A stretch of DNA of 64,000 nt from Symsagittifera roscoffensis (GCF_963678635.1 NC_087064.1:50077346-50141345); one strand, 5' to 3'. Positions 39,486 to 50,883 are shown, numbered from the stretch's first letter. A program made the numbers and translations. The notes: generated from the letters alone by a model not told the origin.

Positions 39486-41038
39486 CCCATCCGGGTTTTA
39501 CAGAGTTTTTTAGAATTATCTTTCTGCAATTCAAAGGATGGATGATAAACGTTGGTATTTGGCAAACATCGTATTCTTGTCCGGTTTCTCTTGTTAGAGA
39601 AGTTCCAGGATGCTGGAGATAGGGACATCAATCGTTGTGTTTTCTTGTGACAACGACTGTGTTTCCCAACGAAATCAATCTGATTTCAGAATGTTTTGCT
39701 ATGACGGGTTTTTCTGTATTATGTAGAGAACTTGTTTTGTGTTCGACCTCGTCTGGGAATGGCGTGGAGATTGTGCGTGGAGGGGATGCCTTGTAACTCG
39801 GATCTGTACGTATACTTGAACATCGAGGTGGTCATTGGTCTAATTCAATGAAGTCCTTTTCTGCGAAGTCAAGTCGTACTCTAAATCCTTTGAGTTGTGA
39901 TTGTGGACGGCATATTGGTTGTGGTTGGCCATTCTTTTTCGACTGTAGTGGGGTCATTTTGTCTTTGGATGTTCGTCTTTGTTGTTGTATGCTGATCTAT
40001 ATGCTGCAAAGTATGATTTACATTTTATAAAATTTTTATTAGTTCAGTGTTTTAATTATGATTTTGGTTAGTTGTTTTCACAAAAGCTTTTTGTTTTAGT
40101 TCGGTTATTTTGAAGAGTTACTCACCCTTGAGTACCTCTTATTAAAAATAGAAGTCTGGTCACAAAGCGTGGATGTAGCGCGGTGGGTTAGGCCGGCTAT
40201 AGAGCATGCTCAGGACGTCCTCTCTGGTGGGTTAGGCCAGGAGTGGGAGTATGATTTCGTGCGGTTTCTGTGAGAGGTCCTGTTATGTGATAACGTTTTA
40301 TGTTGGGTTTATGGTGGTCTTTCTTATGTTCCGCTGGTTGTGTCCTTTGTTCAAAAATCAAATTGTTTTTCTTATGGGTAGGTCTTTCGACTTTTTTGTG
40401 TTTTGTTATTTCTTTCTTAGACTTTATAATAGTCTTCAAAAGAATAAATTATCCAGTTTTAAACTGGGTTAATCCGGTTTGGGTACCGTTGGTTTTCTTT
40501 TCTTAGTCATGCTGTTATTTTATGATTTGTGGTGTTTAACGGGTTAAAGGGAAGTTTGAAACTTGTTATCTTGTGTTAGAGTTGTTGAGTGTGAAAACTT
40601 GAAACTGAAATTCATTATTTAAACAATTCTTCGTGGGCGAGCTGTACGAGTTTGGATAGAATTCCTGTGCGAGTGAATGAAAATATCAAAAGGTTAGTAC
40701 TGCATTTTTATTTTATCAATTTACTACATAGAATTTTAATTTTACTGCTAGTTTTGGGGAAAAGTTAAGTTACAAATTTTCATCATTAATGAATTTACTG
40801 CTTTTGGGGAAACAATTTATAAATTAATTTACTACATTCGTATGAAAATCTATTATATTTATCTAGTGCAAAATATTAATAGAGTTTAGAAGAATTTTAA
40901 CAAGTTTTTTATTTTTTATTTTTCTTTTCTGTTTTTTGCAGATGATCGTGGGATGAAGACTAAAAATCTAAATGAGACATGAGTAAAGAATGGTTAGTAT
41001 TAATTTAAATTTATTAGTGAAGAATATGAATAAATTAT
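39486..41038 (-). other. element 1 3' non-coding region
   Basis: About 1.55 kb between ORF3 and the 3' LTR, homologous throughout to 52925-54506 in element 2. It holds the splice donor, the twin repeat/palindrome cluster and a polypurine tract next to the LTR. Open frames exist on both strands but show no sign of selection when the copies are compared. Confidence 0.7.
40182..40238 (-). repeat. twin 13-bp repeats enclosing two palindromes (element 3' region)
   Basis: GGTGGGTTAGGCC occurs at 40182-40194 and 40226-40238 on the plus strand. Between them lie two adjoining perfect palindromes, GAGCATGCTC and AGGACGTCCT. The arrangement is kept in element 2 (53768-53824, reverse orientation) with the same 44-bp repeat spacing. 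It is GC-rich within AT-rich surroundings, which suggests a folded RNA or a protein-binding site in the 3' non-coding part. Function unknown. Confidence 0.6.
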
Positions 41039-41047
41039 ACTTACCTG
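41039..41047 (-). promoter_or_regulatory. consensus 5' splice donor right after the ORF3 stop
   Basis: Directly after the TAA stop the element strand reads CAG|GTAAGT, a perfect donor consensus. It is conserved in the other copy at 52916-52924. Pyrimidine-rich TTTAG acceptor candidates lie about 70-80 bp downstream (near 40.96 kb). Confidence 0.5.
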
Positions 41048-42957
41048 TTAGTCGTCGGGGAAAAAACCGTGGGGGAAGATGTCGTGTATCATGTCTGAAT
41101 TTGTTAGTAATTTTGATAGTATGCGAATGATGTTTTTAGTTTGAATCAGTGGCCAAAGTAATTGAAGTGCTTTAATAGTTTTTAGTTCTTCGGTGCCAAC
41201 TGCAAACTCATAAGGTGTGTTTTGAATGAGATTATATATTTTGTGATTGTATTTAGTATTATGGATGAATTCTAATATAGGGATTTCTATAGGTTGGATA
41301 AATTCATGTGGGATAAGGAAGGGTCTGGATTCTTCAGCATTAAAGGTCTTCGTGATGGGACAAAATATATACATTTGAGTTATTGGGTCATAATTGCGGA
41401 GGATGCCGTGGAGGTTAGTATCTTTGATGCAATATGTGAAATTTAGAAAAAATGGCGAAGTGTACTTCGAATTAAGAAACTGAAAACGGTGGTGTGTTTG
41501 TCTTGATGGAGTGTGTAGATCAAAATGATTTTGTATGAAGCGATAATATGTATATGTGTGGGTTTGTTTAGTGCGTAACATAATGTCGTGTGAGCAGTGC
41601 AAATCGCGTTCATGTGGTGCAAGGAAGTGGAAGGTTAGTGAAAATAATTGAAATTTTTCTTTAAAACTTTCGTAAGCTTGCATGTCAGTTAGTGCTTCAG
41701 AAATGATGTGATCATTTTTTCGATGAAATATATTGAGTGTGAATACATATGGTGTATTGATGAAAATTTTTTCTGTTAGTTGTGGGTTAGCGAAGCGGTC
41801 GTCATCTAAAAATTGGTCTTGATTAGTTCGGATGATATTATGGTCGTAATATTCTAGTGTAAATTCGTTAGCTCGGGGTGCAGTGAATGTTTTTAGTGAT
41901 TTTTATATCCTATATAAGTAAATTGTCTATGTGTTAGTGGTGTGGTGAGTCGATATAGCATATCTTTATTCCTTTCTATATCGTTATGAGTATTAGATAA
42001 CGGTAGGCAAAGGGGATTAGTAAAATGATAATATGTTGTCCAATGAAGTGTAGGCATTAAAACATGTTCATCTACAAAACTACGTGTGTCGTTAGTGTCG
42101 TGAGGGGTGTTTAAAGTATACTGTGGAAATGAAGGTAGGGTGATTGCTAGGAAATCTTTCGTGTTGGTGTGATGTGGATGATTAATATATTCACGGGCTG
42201 TTCCTGGTTTGGTCGGGAATGGATGGTTTGGGAATTTTCTTTTAAAAGTGCGATAAGCTCTATTAGTGCTATTTGATGATTCGGTGGATGTGGATGATTG
42301 TGCTAATGATGCAGTATAAGCTGAAGAGGGTGTAGGGGTAGGTGGGTTTGAGGAATCTATTGTGGAAGAAATCAGATTTATAGTGAGGGTGTTAGGGTGT
42401 AATAGTTGTTGTTGTAGGGTGATAAAATAATCGAGTTCTTGGGAGATTTGGGGAATATCTGGAGAATTGGATGATCGGTCTGAATGAAATGAAGAGTAGG
42501 TTGGGGTTACTTGTGAAGCATAAGAGGGGGTACAAATGGACGGGAGTGGGTTATTTGGTGGGATTGGTTGAAAAGGGGGTTTTGAAAAATGTGAGGAGTT
42601 GGTTTGAAAATTATTGGATGGAGATGGTTCGGAGTCTGCAAATTCATCAGGGGTTTCTATATTAGGGTTATTGAGTTGTGAAATGGAGTATAAAACTGAA
42701 ATACCTGAATGAGTGTCTGAATTCATGCTTGATGTTATATTACTAGTTGGGAAATCGGGTGGCGGGAAAGCAAAAAGTGGAATTATTGTAATTGGAGTGT
42801 TGAGGTTGGTTGGATGGGAATTTGAGCGGTGTAGGGATCCAAGTTGTCGGCTCATCGTGGTCTTAAAAAAATTATTATTTTGAGACTGAAAAGCGGTGGT
42901 ATGGGGTTGTTCGATAATTTGTTCATATGTATTTTCATCTTGCGAATGATGTGTCAT
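41048..42957 (-). pseudogene. element 1 ORF3: conserved protein of unknown function, one frameshift
   Basis: About 636 codons from ATG at 42957 to TAA at 41048-41050. The first roughly 230 residues are Pro/Ser/Thr/Asn-rich and probably disordered. The rest is a folded-looking, His- and aromatic-rich region with no motif I recognise and no membrane segment. A single-base loss in an A-run near 41.90 kb (ATAAAAATC here against ATAAAAAATC in element 2) splits the frame after codon 354. The homologous gene is in element 2 at 51024-52915. Over about 70 codons compared by eye (42.14-41.94 kb), 19 differ synonymously and 7 change the amino acid, so the family kept it under protein-level selection. 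Apart from one base lost near 43.03 kb it would be in frame with the env tail, so it may be a cytoplasmic extension of env rather than a free protein. Confidence 0.75.
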
Positions 42958-43016
42958 TATATGTTGTATGGGACTTTGCGATATGTTTGGTCTAAATATT
43001 GGATTATGTGTTATTG

Positions 43017-45485
43017 CTAAGTTTCGGAAATTCGTGGGACTAAGGATAATGGATGGTTATGTGGTAGGGGTGGCAACTGTGGTGCTGTAGGCGTTACTTC
43101 TATAATATTATGTTCTTCGTCGTACGTGTTCTGTCTTGTCGCTATTTTTGTGTTATATTCTTTTAATTGTGCGTCTAGAAGAATTTTGTTTATCGATGAT
43201 GAAAAAATTCCAAAAAATCCTGAAAATAGTATGCTTGCTACACTTGCTTGTCTATTTACTTGTGTGTGTATAGCGCATGTATTATAGATTCCTTTTAAAA
43301 GTGAAAAAAGAAATCCTATAAAGTTAAACATTGCGTATAAGATAGTTAATTTTTCTAAGATGTAATAGGGCCATCCTAGAAAATCGAGAATTTCATTTTT
43401 TAGTGTAACAAAGTTAAAATTATTTGGTGAATACTGGTGTTAAAGTTAAAAGTTAAAATACTGGTGAAATATCTTGTGGTCTGTATTTTTCAATGTTCGG
43501 ATATACATAGTCTTTAATGTCTTTAAAATATCCGCTATAATCTTGTGTATAGATATCTGCAAATCCTGCGGTTTCGGCAAGTTTGCGTAAGTTTTGGTCA
43601 ATTGATTGTCTTTGTATAGTGTCCATTTGTGTTAATAATTCCTGGAATTGTTGTGTTCTAATGTGATGTTGGATATCGGATTTTGAATATATTCCAATTG
43701 ATTGTAAATCGATATTTGGGTTTCGAGCAATAGCTCTAATGCTTTCGGGTGAAAATTTTTTGAGTGATTGCATTAATGTGGGGTATGGGGTAAGAAGACA
43801 ATATTTATCTTCATCTGGGTTCAATTGTATTACATTGTGGCTATTTTCTGATCCACATGGGACTGCGGTATCCCAGAATTATGTTCGTCTTGAAAGTGTG
43901 TCAACAAAATGTATTTTATTTTTATAAAAGATAGGGATTCTTTTATAGCATCTTTTATCTTCAAAAACATATACTGGTGATACTTTTTTAGTACAAGTAT
44001 AAAAACATAAAATGTTTCCGTCGTAGTCTAAAAAATTTGATCTATTTCCTGATAGTAAATATCCTGCGTAGGGTATTTTTAATACTGCTAGTGCAAGTGA
44101 TTGTAGGATTTGTGTTCGTTCTAATTCGCATAGTTGGTGAAGTGTTTCTAACTCAGAGAGTGACATTTCCTGAAAAATTCGGCTAATTGTGTAGTTTAAT
44201 TTCATATCTAAGTGGATATCGTAGTGGATATTACCAAAATAAGAATTATTCATTAGTGATAGTTTTTGTAAACGTGTGCTTCTAGTGTCATGTGGCTTCA
44301 GATGTCCACCAGGTTGAACATTACTTTTTTGTTAACTGGTATATATGATGTTCCTTCGTTTAGAGGATGACCTGTGGCATAAGGGTCAATTTTTATTTTT
44401 CCAGTGGTCATGTCGAAACCTTTTTCGTATTCAACTAATATTTCAGAATATTGTGTTTTGTGAAGTGGATTTCTGTATTTGCATGCGAGTTCTGTTTCTT
44501 GATATATTTGAAAATGTGTTAATTTATTTTCTATATTATGGATGTTTCGAAAATCAGTACTTTGTTTTCGTGATGGATTTACTTGTTCATATGGAATTGA
44601 TTGTATAAAATATTTTTCGTGAAATTTTATCATTCGAGCGTGTATTTTTGCTACTTGAAATGTTGTACATGTATCTTCGGGAAACCAAACAATTGTTGCT
44701 TGTGTTCGTGTTGTAGGGTCACAATAACCTTGATCGTTTTTACAAGGTAGTCTAATTCCTTGATAGATCATTGTGTTGTCAGATAAATCTCGTGTGAGTT
44801 GTATTTTCCAATCGAAAAACATTATTTCTTGATATCCTTTATTTTTTGTGTCTGCTTTGCAGTTTGATGGATTATTTATACCAATGTGTGGTATCCAGTG
44901 CTTATCGTGTATGTCATAAGTTAATCTTCCGTGTGCGCCGTTGTATGGGTATTTTTCATCTAGTTTAATGTGTCCTTGATATCTTTCAAGTTCTGCTTGA
45001 TGTACAGAATCGGCAAAGACTTGAAAATATACTATTTTCCTGTCAGTATTTTTATTTCTTGTGATGTTTAGTCTGAGTAGGTCGTTTTTACAATCATCGG
45101 GATTGGAATGTAGAAGTCGTTCTATATTACTTTGGTAGAATGATTCATGGTCAAGTCGGTTTTCATTTCCGTTTGAAACTTGTGAACAATGTACTTTCTT
45201 TTCGGAAAATGTTGCTGTAAATTTATATCCTATGACTGTTGTTGCTCGGGCTTTTGAATAGAGTGTCGCTATTACATTTGTAGTTTCTATAGCTTGTGGT
45301 TCTCTTTCGCATTGTGATACTTGATGTATTGCATATTTGTGTAGTGTTTTTTGTTCATTTTCTTCACAATCGTAATGTGTTACTAATAAGTCTTGAGGTC
45401 CTGTGCGGGGAGAAGGATTTATGTTCTGATCGGAGATTATTAGAAAAAGGAGTTGGAGAAAAATCAATATTTTTAGAATATACAT
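43017..45485 (-). pseudogene. element 1 envelope-like glycoprotein, broken
   Basis: The gene starts with ATG at 45485 followed by a hydrophobic signal peptide (about residues 1-18). The ectodomain is Cys-rich (early Cys near residues 40, 59, 100 and 132), has N-glycosylation sequons (Asn 140 in the first segment, another near 44.2 kb) and an IVWFPEDTC motif (Trp 267, Cys 273). A membrane anchor lies around 43.25-43.38 kb, with a second hydrophobic stretch after it, then a Pro-rich tail. The frame is broken by a one-base shift near 44.31 kb, an in-frame TAA near 43.88 kb, a shift with a small partial duplication near 43.42 kb, and a one-base loss near 43.03 kb that ends the tail early. The architecture suits a type I viral-style surface glycoprotein as in errantivirus-like elements. 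The W-P-C pattern recalls the class III-like glycoproteins of invertebrate retroelements and chuviruses, but that link is from memory and unverified. Confidence 0.72.
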
Positions 45486-46562
45486 GTGTATGATAATCCT
45501 GAGTACGGGTTATAAAATGTTATGTAGCCAATTGTCTTTTTGGTATATCTGTCGTACTTATATATTACTTCAGTTGTTATAAATGGTGGTGGTAGCGATT
45601 GAGCTGTTATATTTGGTGGGTTTAATGGGTAAGGATGTTGAGCAATGTTGTTTAGTTTAACCGTGATTTCAAATTTTAATTGTAGACTATTTTGTTGGAG
45701 TATTTGGATGTTATGGTCACGAATGTCTTCGTGGATATCTTGTCTATATTGTAATCTATTAAGTGCCCAGTTGTGGAGTCGGTTACTTTCTGGGTGTTGT
45801 CCAAATAATGATGGGGGTGCTTTGAATGTAGTCCAGTCTAATCTTAAAGGGATATTTGTTGATGATTGTTCTCGATATCTAGCGTCGAGGTTATTTGGGA
45901 AATTTAAAGGAAAAGGCGTCGGTGAAATCTGGCTTATTGATGGTGTTGATGGTAGTGATAATGTTTCTGGTAGTGATGATGATGTTGTTGTATCTGTAGA
46001 AATATCTATTGGATCATTTATTAAATTTGGTTCACCTTTTGTGAATGATTGTGTTGTCCAATATGGTAGTCGTGATGTTTGGTTTGGGGGGTTAAAGGGA
46101 TTTTCACGTTTTTGTTCAGATGTTGGTGTTGAAACTAAGTAATCTGAGGGTAGTTTTGAGGTGCTACGTTGTGAAAGAAGTGTAGGGGTTTCCGGTAATA
46201 TGCTAATTGGGTTTTCCAGAGTACTTGGTGATGGGGATTGGGGTATATCAAAATGAACTCGGGGGGTTTGAAAATTTCTATTTCGTCGTGGATGTATAAT
46301 TTGTCTATTTATTTCAACTGTATTTTGGTTTTGACAAATATTTCGTATTCTACTTAATTCTTGTGGTAGTGTTGGGTGCAAGTTATGTGTTGGTTCACTT
46401 AGAGGTGCCTGTCGCTGAACTGGTTCTAGTGGTTCAGATAAGCGAGCGTGTCGTTCTTCAAAAGTATATGGGTTATCTTGGAAAGAAATTCGTGTAGATG
46501 TTTGGGGGTTTTGGGTAGTTGTAGGTGGTGTCGGGTTTTCTTGGGATGTTGTTAAGACCAGA
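45473..46562 (-). pseudogene. element 1 ORF1: Pro/Ser/Thr-rich, Met-less, probably C-terminal part of a deleted Pol polyprotein
   Basis: About 360 codons stay open from the 5' LTR junction to a stop that overlaps the start of env by 13 bp. There is not one Met codon in the whole frame and the frame is already open through the LTR border, so it has no start of its own. The first two thirds are low-complexity and rich in Pro, Ser, Thr and Gln, likely disordered. Near 45.7-45.8 kb a helical stretch containing LHNWALNRLQYRQDI may form a coiled coil. No integrase HHCC or DDE motif and no reverse transcriptase motif are visible. Position before env, overlap with env and lack of a start suggest that a deletion joined the LTR to the 3' end of pol. 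A separate pre-env gene is the alternative. Confidence 0.6.
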
Positions 46563-46972
46563 TGAGTTAAGACCAATGTGGTTAACTCATAGAGTAATTT
46601 CGGATAGGGTACACCGTCTGCTTGTCACGCTATCTTATTTTCGGCCGGATAGATTCGTGCAACTTCTTAGTCTAATACCGATCCTAATCTTACTCTTATA
46701 CTTTCTAGTCTCAGGGTGTTTAACTAGTCTCTGCTAGGCTCAATAGATCTAGGGTATACTGGTTTGTTGCGGCTGCTGAAGTTCTCTTGGAGAGACAACT
46801 AATTTCTAAGTTAAATTCAAATCTATCTGGTGCTGAAATTACAAGTAATTTCAACACTTACAAATAAGTGGGTTGTTAGTTAGATGGATCATGATTGGTT
46901 AATATTAAATACTTTACAGTGGTAAAATATCTAATTTATCCAATCATAAAATATAGTTTAGATCAGGTTCCA
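46563..46972 (-). repeat. 5' LTR of element 1
   Basis: It is 410 bp, TG...CA on the minus strand, and colinear with 39076-39485. The palindrome is at 46830-46857 and has mismatches within it. Immediately inside the LTR the sequence reads TCTGGT as in the other copies, but the rest of the primer-binding site is replaced. Confidence 0.93.
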
Positions 46973-47439
46973 CTTCATCTCTTATGTTCATTTCAATTTC
47001 GTTTTTGATTCATATTCATTTTACTTAATATACATAAAAATCCCTGAAACAAAACCCAAATGAAACAAAACGCAAAATGAGGCTGAGGCTGAAAGTATTT
47101 GAATATAAAGGCCAAACTTTTGATTTTTCAAAAGGTCAATATATTGCGCAACGCAGTAGGGCCTACTAATCAACAAATCAACTTCAGCGTGAACGAATGT
47201 TCAATCCAATTGACTGTGATCAGTGGACAGATGGGAAAACAGCCACAAAACTTTGACCACTGAATAGAACGTGAGATAGACAAAATAAATGGCTAACTAA
47301 TTGTTGAAACAGAATCAGATGAAACGATATTTATTATACAGCTAGACAAGTTTTTACAATCAATCTTTTTGAAGCATGCAATTTATCATGCTAATAGACA
47401 AAAAGTCTATAGTATCGCAGCAATTAACAATTTTACCCA
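46973..47439. other. AT-rich spacer with one copy of a 104-bp direct repeat
   Basis: No gene seen. 47110-47214 (GGCCAAACTTTTGATTTTTC to the GAACGAATGTTCAATCC region) recurs in the same orientation at 48590-48693 with roughly 80% identity, including GCGCAACG-AGTAGGGCCT and CTAATCAACA. The two copies flank the inverted-repeat element at 47440-48378. Confidence 0.7.
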
Positions 47440-48378
47440 CCCGGGTTGACCTCCATACACCGAAAATGCTTATCATACAATTCCATACATCAAGTGTGTG
47501 GGAAAATGCTTGTCATACAATTTTCATACAATTTCTAATAATGGTTGAAAACTGGTATAAACTCTTTTCTGTGGCTGTTTGATTCTAATATAACAGTCTG
47601 GTGATAAAAAACTGAGGTTTTCGTTTTTTGAAAAAAATGCTTATCATACAATTCCCATATATGGAAATTGTATGACTGGCATTTTTTTGATGGCGACACA
47701 AAAAATTTTTCAAGTAATTTTGAAAATTTGGCCCAAAAATTTTTTTGTTTTTTTTTCAACCGCAAATCGATTTTCGTACGCAAACAAACATTTTTCGAAA
47801 AAAAATTTGCATGCAAAATTTAATATTTTGTGTGCATAACGTAGTCCTGGATGCGATAAAATTGGCTTTTACTTTCTTTTCACTTAATTTTTTTTTTTCA
47901 AAAACGCTGAAAATTCCTTTTTCTTTTGTATGGGGTGTTGATGTACGCCTTGATCAATGTCTGATAATTTGAAAATTCCAAAATTTAATATAATCATCAT
48001 TAAAAAATTTTGCCAAAAAATAAAAGTTTGTTACTTTTTGTTATATAAATTGTGAAAGACGGCCTAATCAAGGTCGTTTTCTATGCATTGTAAATGCAAG
48101 ACCGTCCAACCTTTGGTGTTTTGAGTAACCAAGGTCTATGTCACTTGTATTCGGTTGCAACTACAACCAAAAATTTTGCAGAAACTAAATTTAGAAAGAA
48201 AAAAATCAAAATTTTTGGTTTATGGGAAAACACCTATCATACAATTTTCATATATGGAAAAATGCTTATCATAGAGTTTTCATACAATTTTCTGTACGTA
48301 TGGAATTGTATGAAATTGTATGACAAGAAGTTTCTCATATATGGAAATTGTATGATAAGAAGTTTTGGTCAACCCGGG
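47440..48378. mobile_element. non-autonomous inverted-repeat (MITE-like) element
   Basis: The ends are CCCGGGTTGACC and its complement GGTCAACCCGGG (12 bp perfect), followed inside each end by several copies of CTTATCATACAATT / CTTGTCATACAATTT in opposite orientations. The 939-bp interior is AT-rich with no recognisable transposase. At most a 2-bp CA duplication flanks it, so the superfamily is not assigned. Confidence 0.62.
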
Positions 48379-48589
48379 CATGTTCGTTTATAGATTCTCC
48401 TTGTCCAAAGTTAAAGATAATGAAAAAGAAACATAAGAAGAAAAAGGTTTTTGTTGTTGGCTTGCTTATCGCAATGATCATTCGAGTGCTTGTACTTTTA
48501 AAAAATTTGTTTCTTTTTTTATAGTCGTATTAATGGTAGTGTTGGTGATGAAAAATCTGAAATTTTTGGGAGGAGTGATTTGCGCACAT

Positions 48590-48693
48590 GGCCAAACTTA
48601 TGGTTTTTCAAGAAATGTCTACTGCGCAACGGAGTAGGGCCTGCTAATCAACATATCAAATTGAGCGTGAACGAATGGTCAATCCTTTTGACG
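48590..48693. repeat. second copy of the 104-bp direct repeat
   Basis: Same orientation as 47110-47214, sharing GCGCAACG-AGTAGGGCCT and GAGCGTGAACGAATGGTCAATCC. Roughly 80% identical by eye. Confidence 0.7.
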
Positions 48694-49239
48694 TGCCTGT
48701 CATGTCCAAAAAATACAAAAAAACTTGCCTGACTGTAGAAGCGTTGGTTGTCTCTTCAAATAAGCTTGATTTAGACGTTTTCATTATCAAACCAAGTTTG
48801 TTTAATTATAAATTTCAATTTAGCTCTTCAGCACGGCAAGCTACAAAAATCAACCAGCGTGATATTGAAAAAAGCTTGTAAAGAAAGGCAGCTTTCATAA
48901 AGTTTTAAATTCAAAAAGACATGGCTTTTTTCGACCACCCGTAATTGTTAATGATATAACCAATAGTTTTTTTATTAAACTTTAATAAAATTGCTCATCC
49001 AATGTTGAATCAAGATTTTTTTTGGTTTGTGAAGTTGTTTTTTATCTCGCTTTGATCGTACACAGTCAAAGCAGTCAGGCAAGGCTCTACAGGCAAAAGA
49101 AGCTTTGGCTAGGATGATTCTTGGATCGCCCATTACGCCTAACAAAGTGTGAACATGTCAGCGGAAAGACTGTTACGCATCATCAAAAGACTTTGAACAG
49201 CTATGACAACTAAAAAGTATCAAATTCACATTGATTCAC
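48694..49239. other. spacer without recognised features
   Basis: A plus-strand frame of 68 codons ends near 48881; its product is not recognised. Nothing else supported here. The 5' LTR expected for element 2 is absent. Confidence 0.4.
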
Positions 49240-49247
49240 AACTCATC

Positions 49248-49257
49248 TGGTGCGACG
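49248..49257 (+). promoter_or_regulatory. primer-binding site
   Basis: TGGTGCGACG starts two bases after the CA end of the LTR remnant. A TGG start complements the CCA end of a tRNA. The third family copy has TGGTGCGACC at the same place (62711). The tRNA itself is not identified. Confidence 0.65.
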
Positions 49258-50883
49258 AACTACACAACAAAGTATTTCACCAATACGTCCAAACTTAACA
49301 ACACCAAGAAATACAAACCCTTCACAAACACAGGTAACCTTACAATCAACCGTTAAACCTTCGGTTGCCCCAAAATATTCACACATGGATTACCAAACAT
49401 ACAGACCCATGACAATACCGCCAAAAACACGCAAAACGTTCACTAGAAACAACTTTGCAGACCATAATTATAATTACACACATCCATCAAAATCAAATTA
49501 TCAACCGCGAAAAAATTTCAGTAATTATACAAGATCTCGAAACTGGGATAACCCAATGGCACCACCTAATTCAGTAAATTTCCAAACAAATTTACATCCT
49601 CCACAGGATCGTAGTGAAAACTATCCATTTTTTCAACAAAATGAAAATAAAAAACAAACATCTTATCAAATGGATTACTTATCCTCAGATGATGATTTCT
49701 TACAACCAGATATATTTACACCCTATAATCAAGAATATCGTGGACAAGGAATACAGAAACCACATACATATAATAGAATTTTTTCTCCACAACCAATAGA
49801 TACACAAAACCAACAACCAATTCAACAACAAAACCCAATTAATACACAATCTTTTCAACCAACTCAGCAACAAAACCCAATGATTGCAAACTCGTACCAA
49901 CCAGCACAAATGCAAAATGAAATACCACTCCCATATTATCTTCAACAACACGAAATAACAAGAAATCAACTTTCAAATTTTTCTCAAATGCCAAATGCAG
50001 CAGAATCATTACAAATGACAATGAATCCATACCTTATGGGTGGATCATCAATAACATCAAATAAACCTTTAATGGTATTCACAGGAACAGACCCTGAATA
50101 TTCTGTAGAAGATTATTTAAATGCAGTCACAGCAAATTTGATTTTAAATATAGGACCTGAACCAATTAATACGCCACTACATCAAAACTGGATACATCGA
50201 CGCACAGCGTTAATACAAACAACTCTAGATGGCGCAGCCCAAAATGGTTTTCAGTATTGCCTATAGAAATAAAATCAAATTGGAAAAGATTTACACAAGA
50301 ATTTTCAAAAATGTTTGACTCCGAAAGAAACAAACAACAACAAAGAGTTTTATGTAATGAAATACGCAGATTACCAAACGAAACCATCAAGCAATTAGCA
50401 GTACGAATCGAAACACTAGTTCGAAAAGCATATTCATTAAATACACATGACTATAAAAACACAAAGATGACAGAAATCTTAATGATGACCTTAACACCAC
50501 AATTAAGGAAAATAGCAATAAAAAAGAGAGCATCCCATCCTTCGTCAATTCGAGAACCCGATTTAGATTTTCGAAAACTAGTAGACAAACTAGAACAAGC
50601 AGAAATCACAATGAAACTCGAAGAAACGGAAAATCTGAAATTACAATACGTTAACAGAATTGAAACAGCTTCCACAAATATAAACAATATACAGGAATCA
50701 GATACAGACCTCGTTGAAAAAATCACTGAAATACTCAATATTTACGAAAAACACCCAAACTTTAAAGGCAAACCATCTTTCAAAAAATGGTGTAATTATT
50801 GCCGACGATACGGACATAGTATTTCTGAATGTAGACAAAAACAACAAGACAGAACACATACGACGAAGAACATAACAATGTAG
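49250..50883 (+). pseudogene. gag: element 2 Gag, one frameshift
   Basis: Structural protein of a Ty3/gypsy-like element. The open frame already runs through the primer site; the first ATG is at 49385. About the first 260 residues are Gln/Asn/Pro-rich with tandem QQNP-type repeats and likely disordered. A helical Gag core starts near residue 274 (FTGTDPEYSVEDYLNAV) and continues through RRLPNETIKQLAVRIE to about 50.6 kb. It ends in a nucleocapsid knuckle of perfect C-X2-C-X4-H-X4-C spacing (50791-50832). A one-base loss in the A-run at 50238-50245 splits the frame: the upstream part stops at 50266 and the rest continues in another phase from 50257. After the knuckle the frame runs into env-derived sequence in the wrong phase and stops at 50881-50883. 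Protease and other pol parts are absent. Confidence 0.85.

Larger units (their letters stand above)
39076..46972 (-). mobile_element. element 1: LTR retrotransposon with env-like gene, gag and pol deleted
   Basis: A complete LTR-to-LTR insertion of 7,897 bp on the minus strand. Both 410-bp LTRs begin TGGAACC and end AACTCA on the element strand. The flanking bases CTTC (39072-39075 and 46973-46976) form a perfect 4-bp target-site duplication, typical of Ty3/gypsy-like and retroviral integrases. In element order the content is: 5' LTR, truncated primer site, ORF1 without any Met, broken envelope-like gene, ORF3, about 1.5 kb non-coding, 3' LTR. No gag zinc knuckle, protease, reverse transcriptase, RNase H or integrase is present, so it could move only with help. 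The two LTRs differ at about 15 of 410 positions by eye, so the insertion is not recent. Confidence 0.93.

Noticed and set aside
40170-40260. Resemblance of TAGCGCGGTGGGTTAGGC to a tRNA or SINE box A
   Set aside because: No convincing box B at the right distance and no cloverleaf; the resemblance comes from the twin GGTGGGTTAGGCC repeat.
42471-42665. Plus-strand frames inside element 1 (also 44345-44608, 45645-46142)
   Set aside because: Antisense shadows of env, ORF3 and ORF1; no homology sense and biased Val/Gly/Leu composition typical of reverse reading of Pro/Thr-rich genes.
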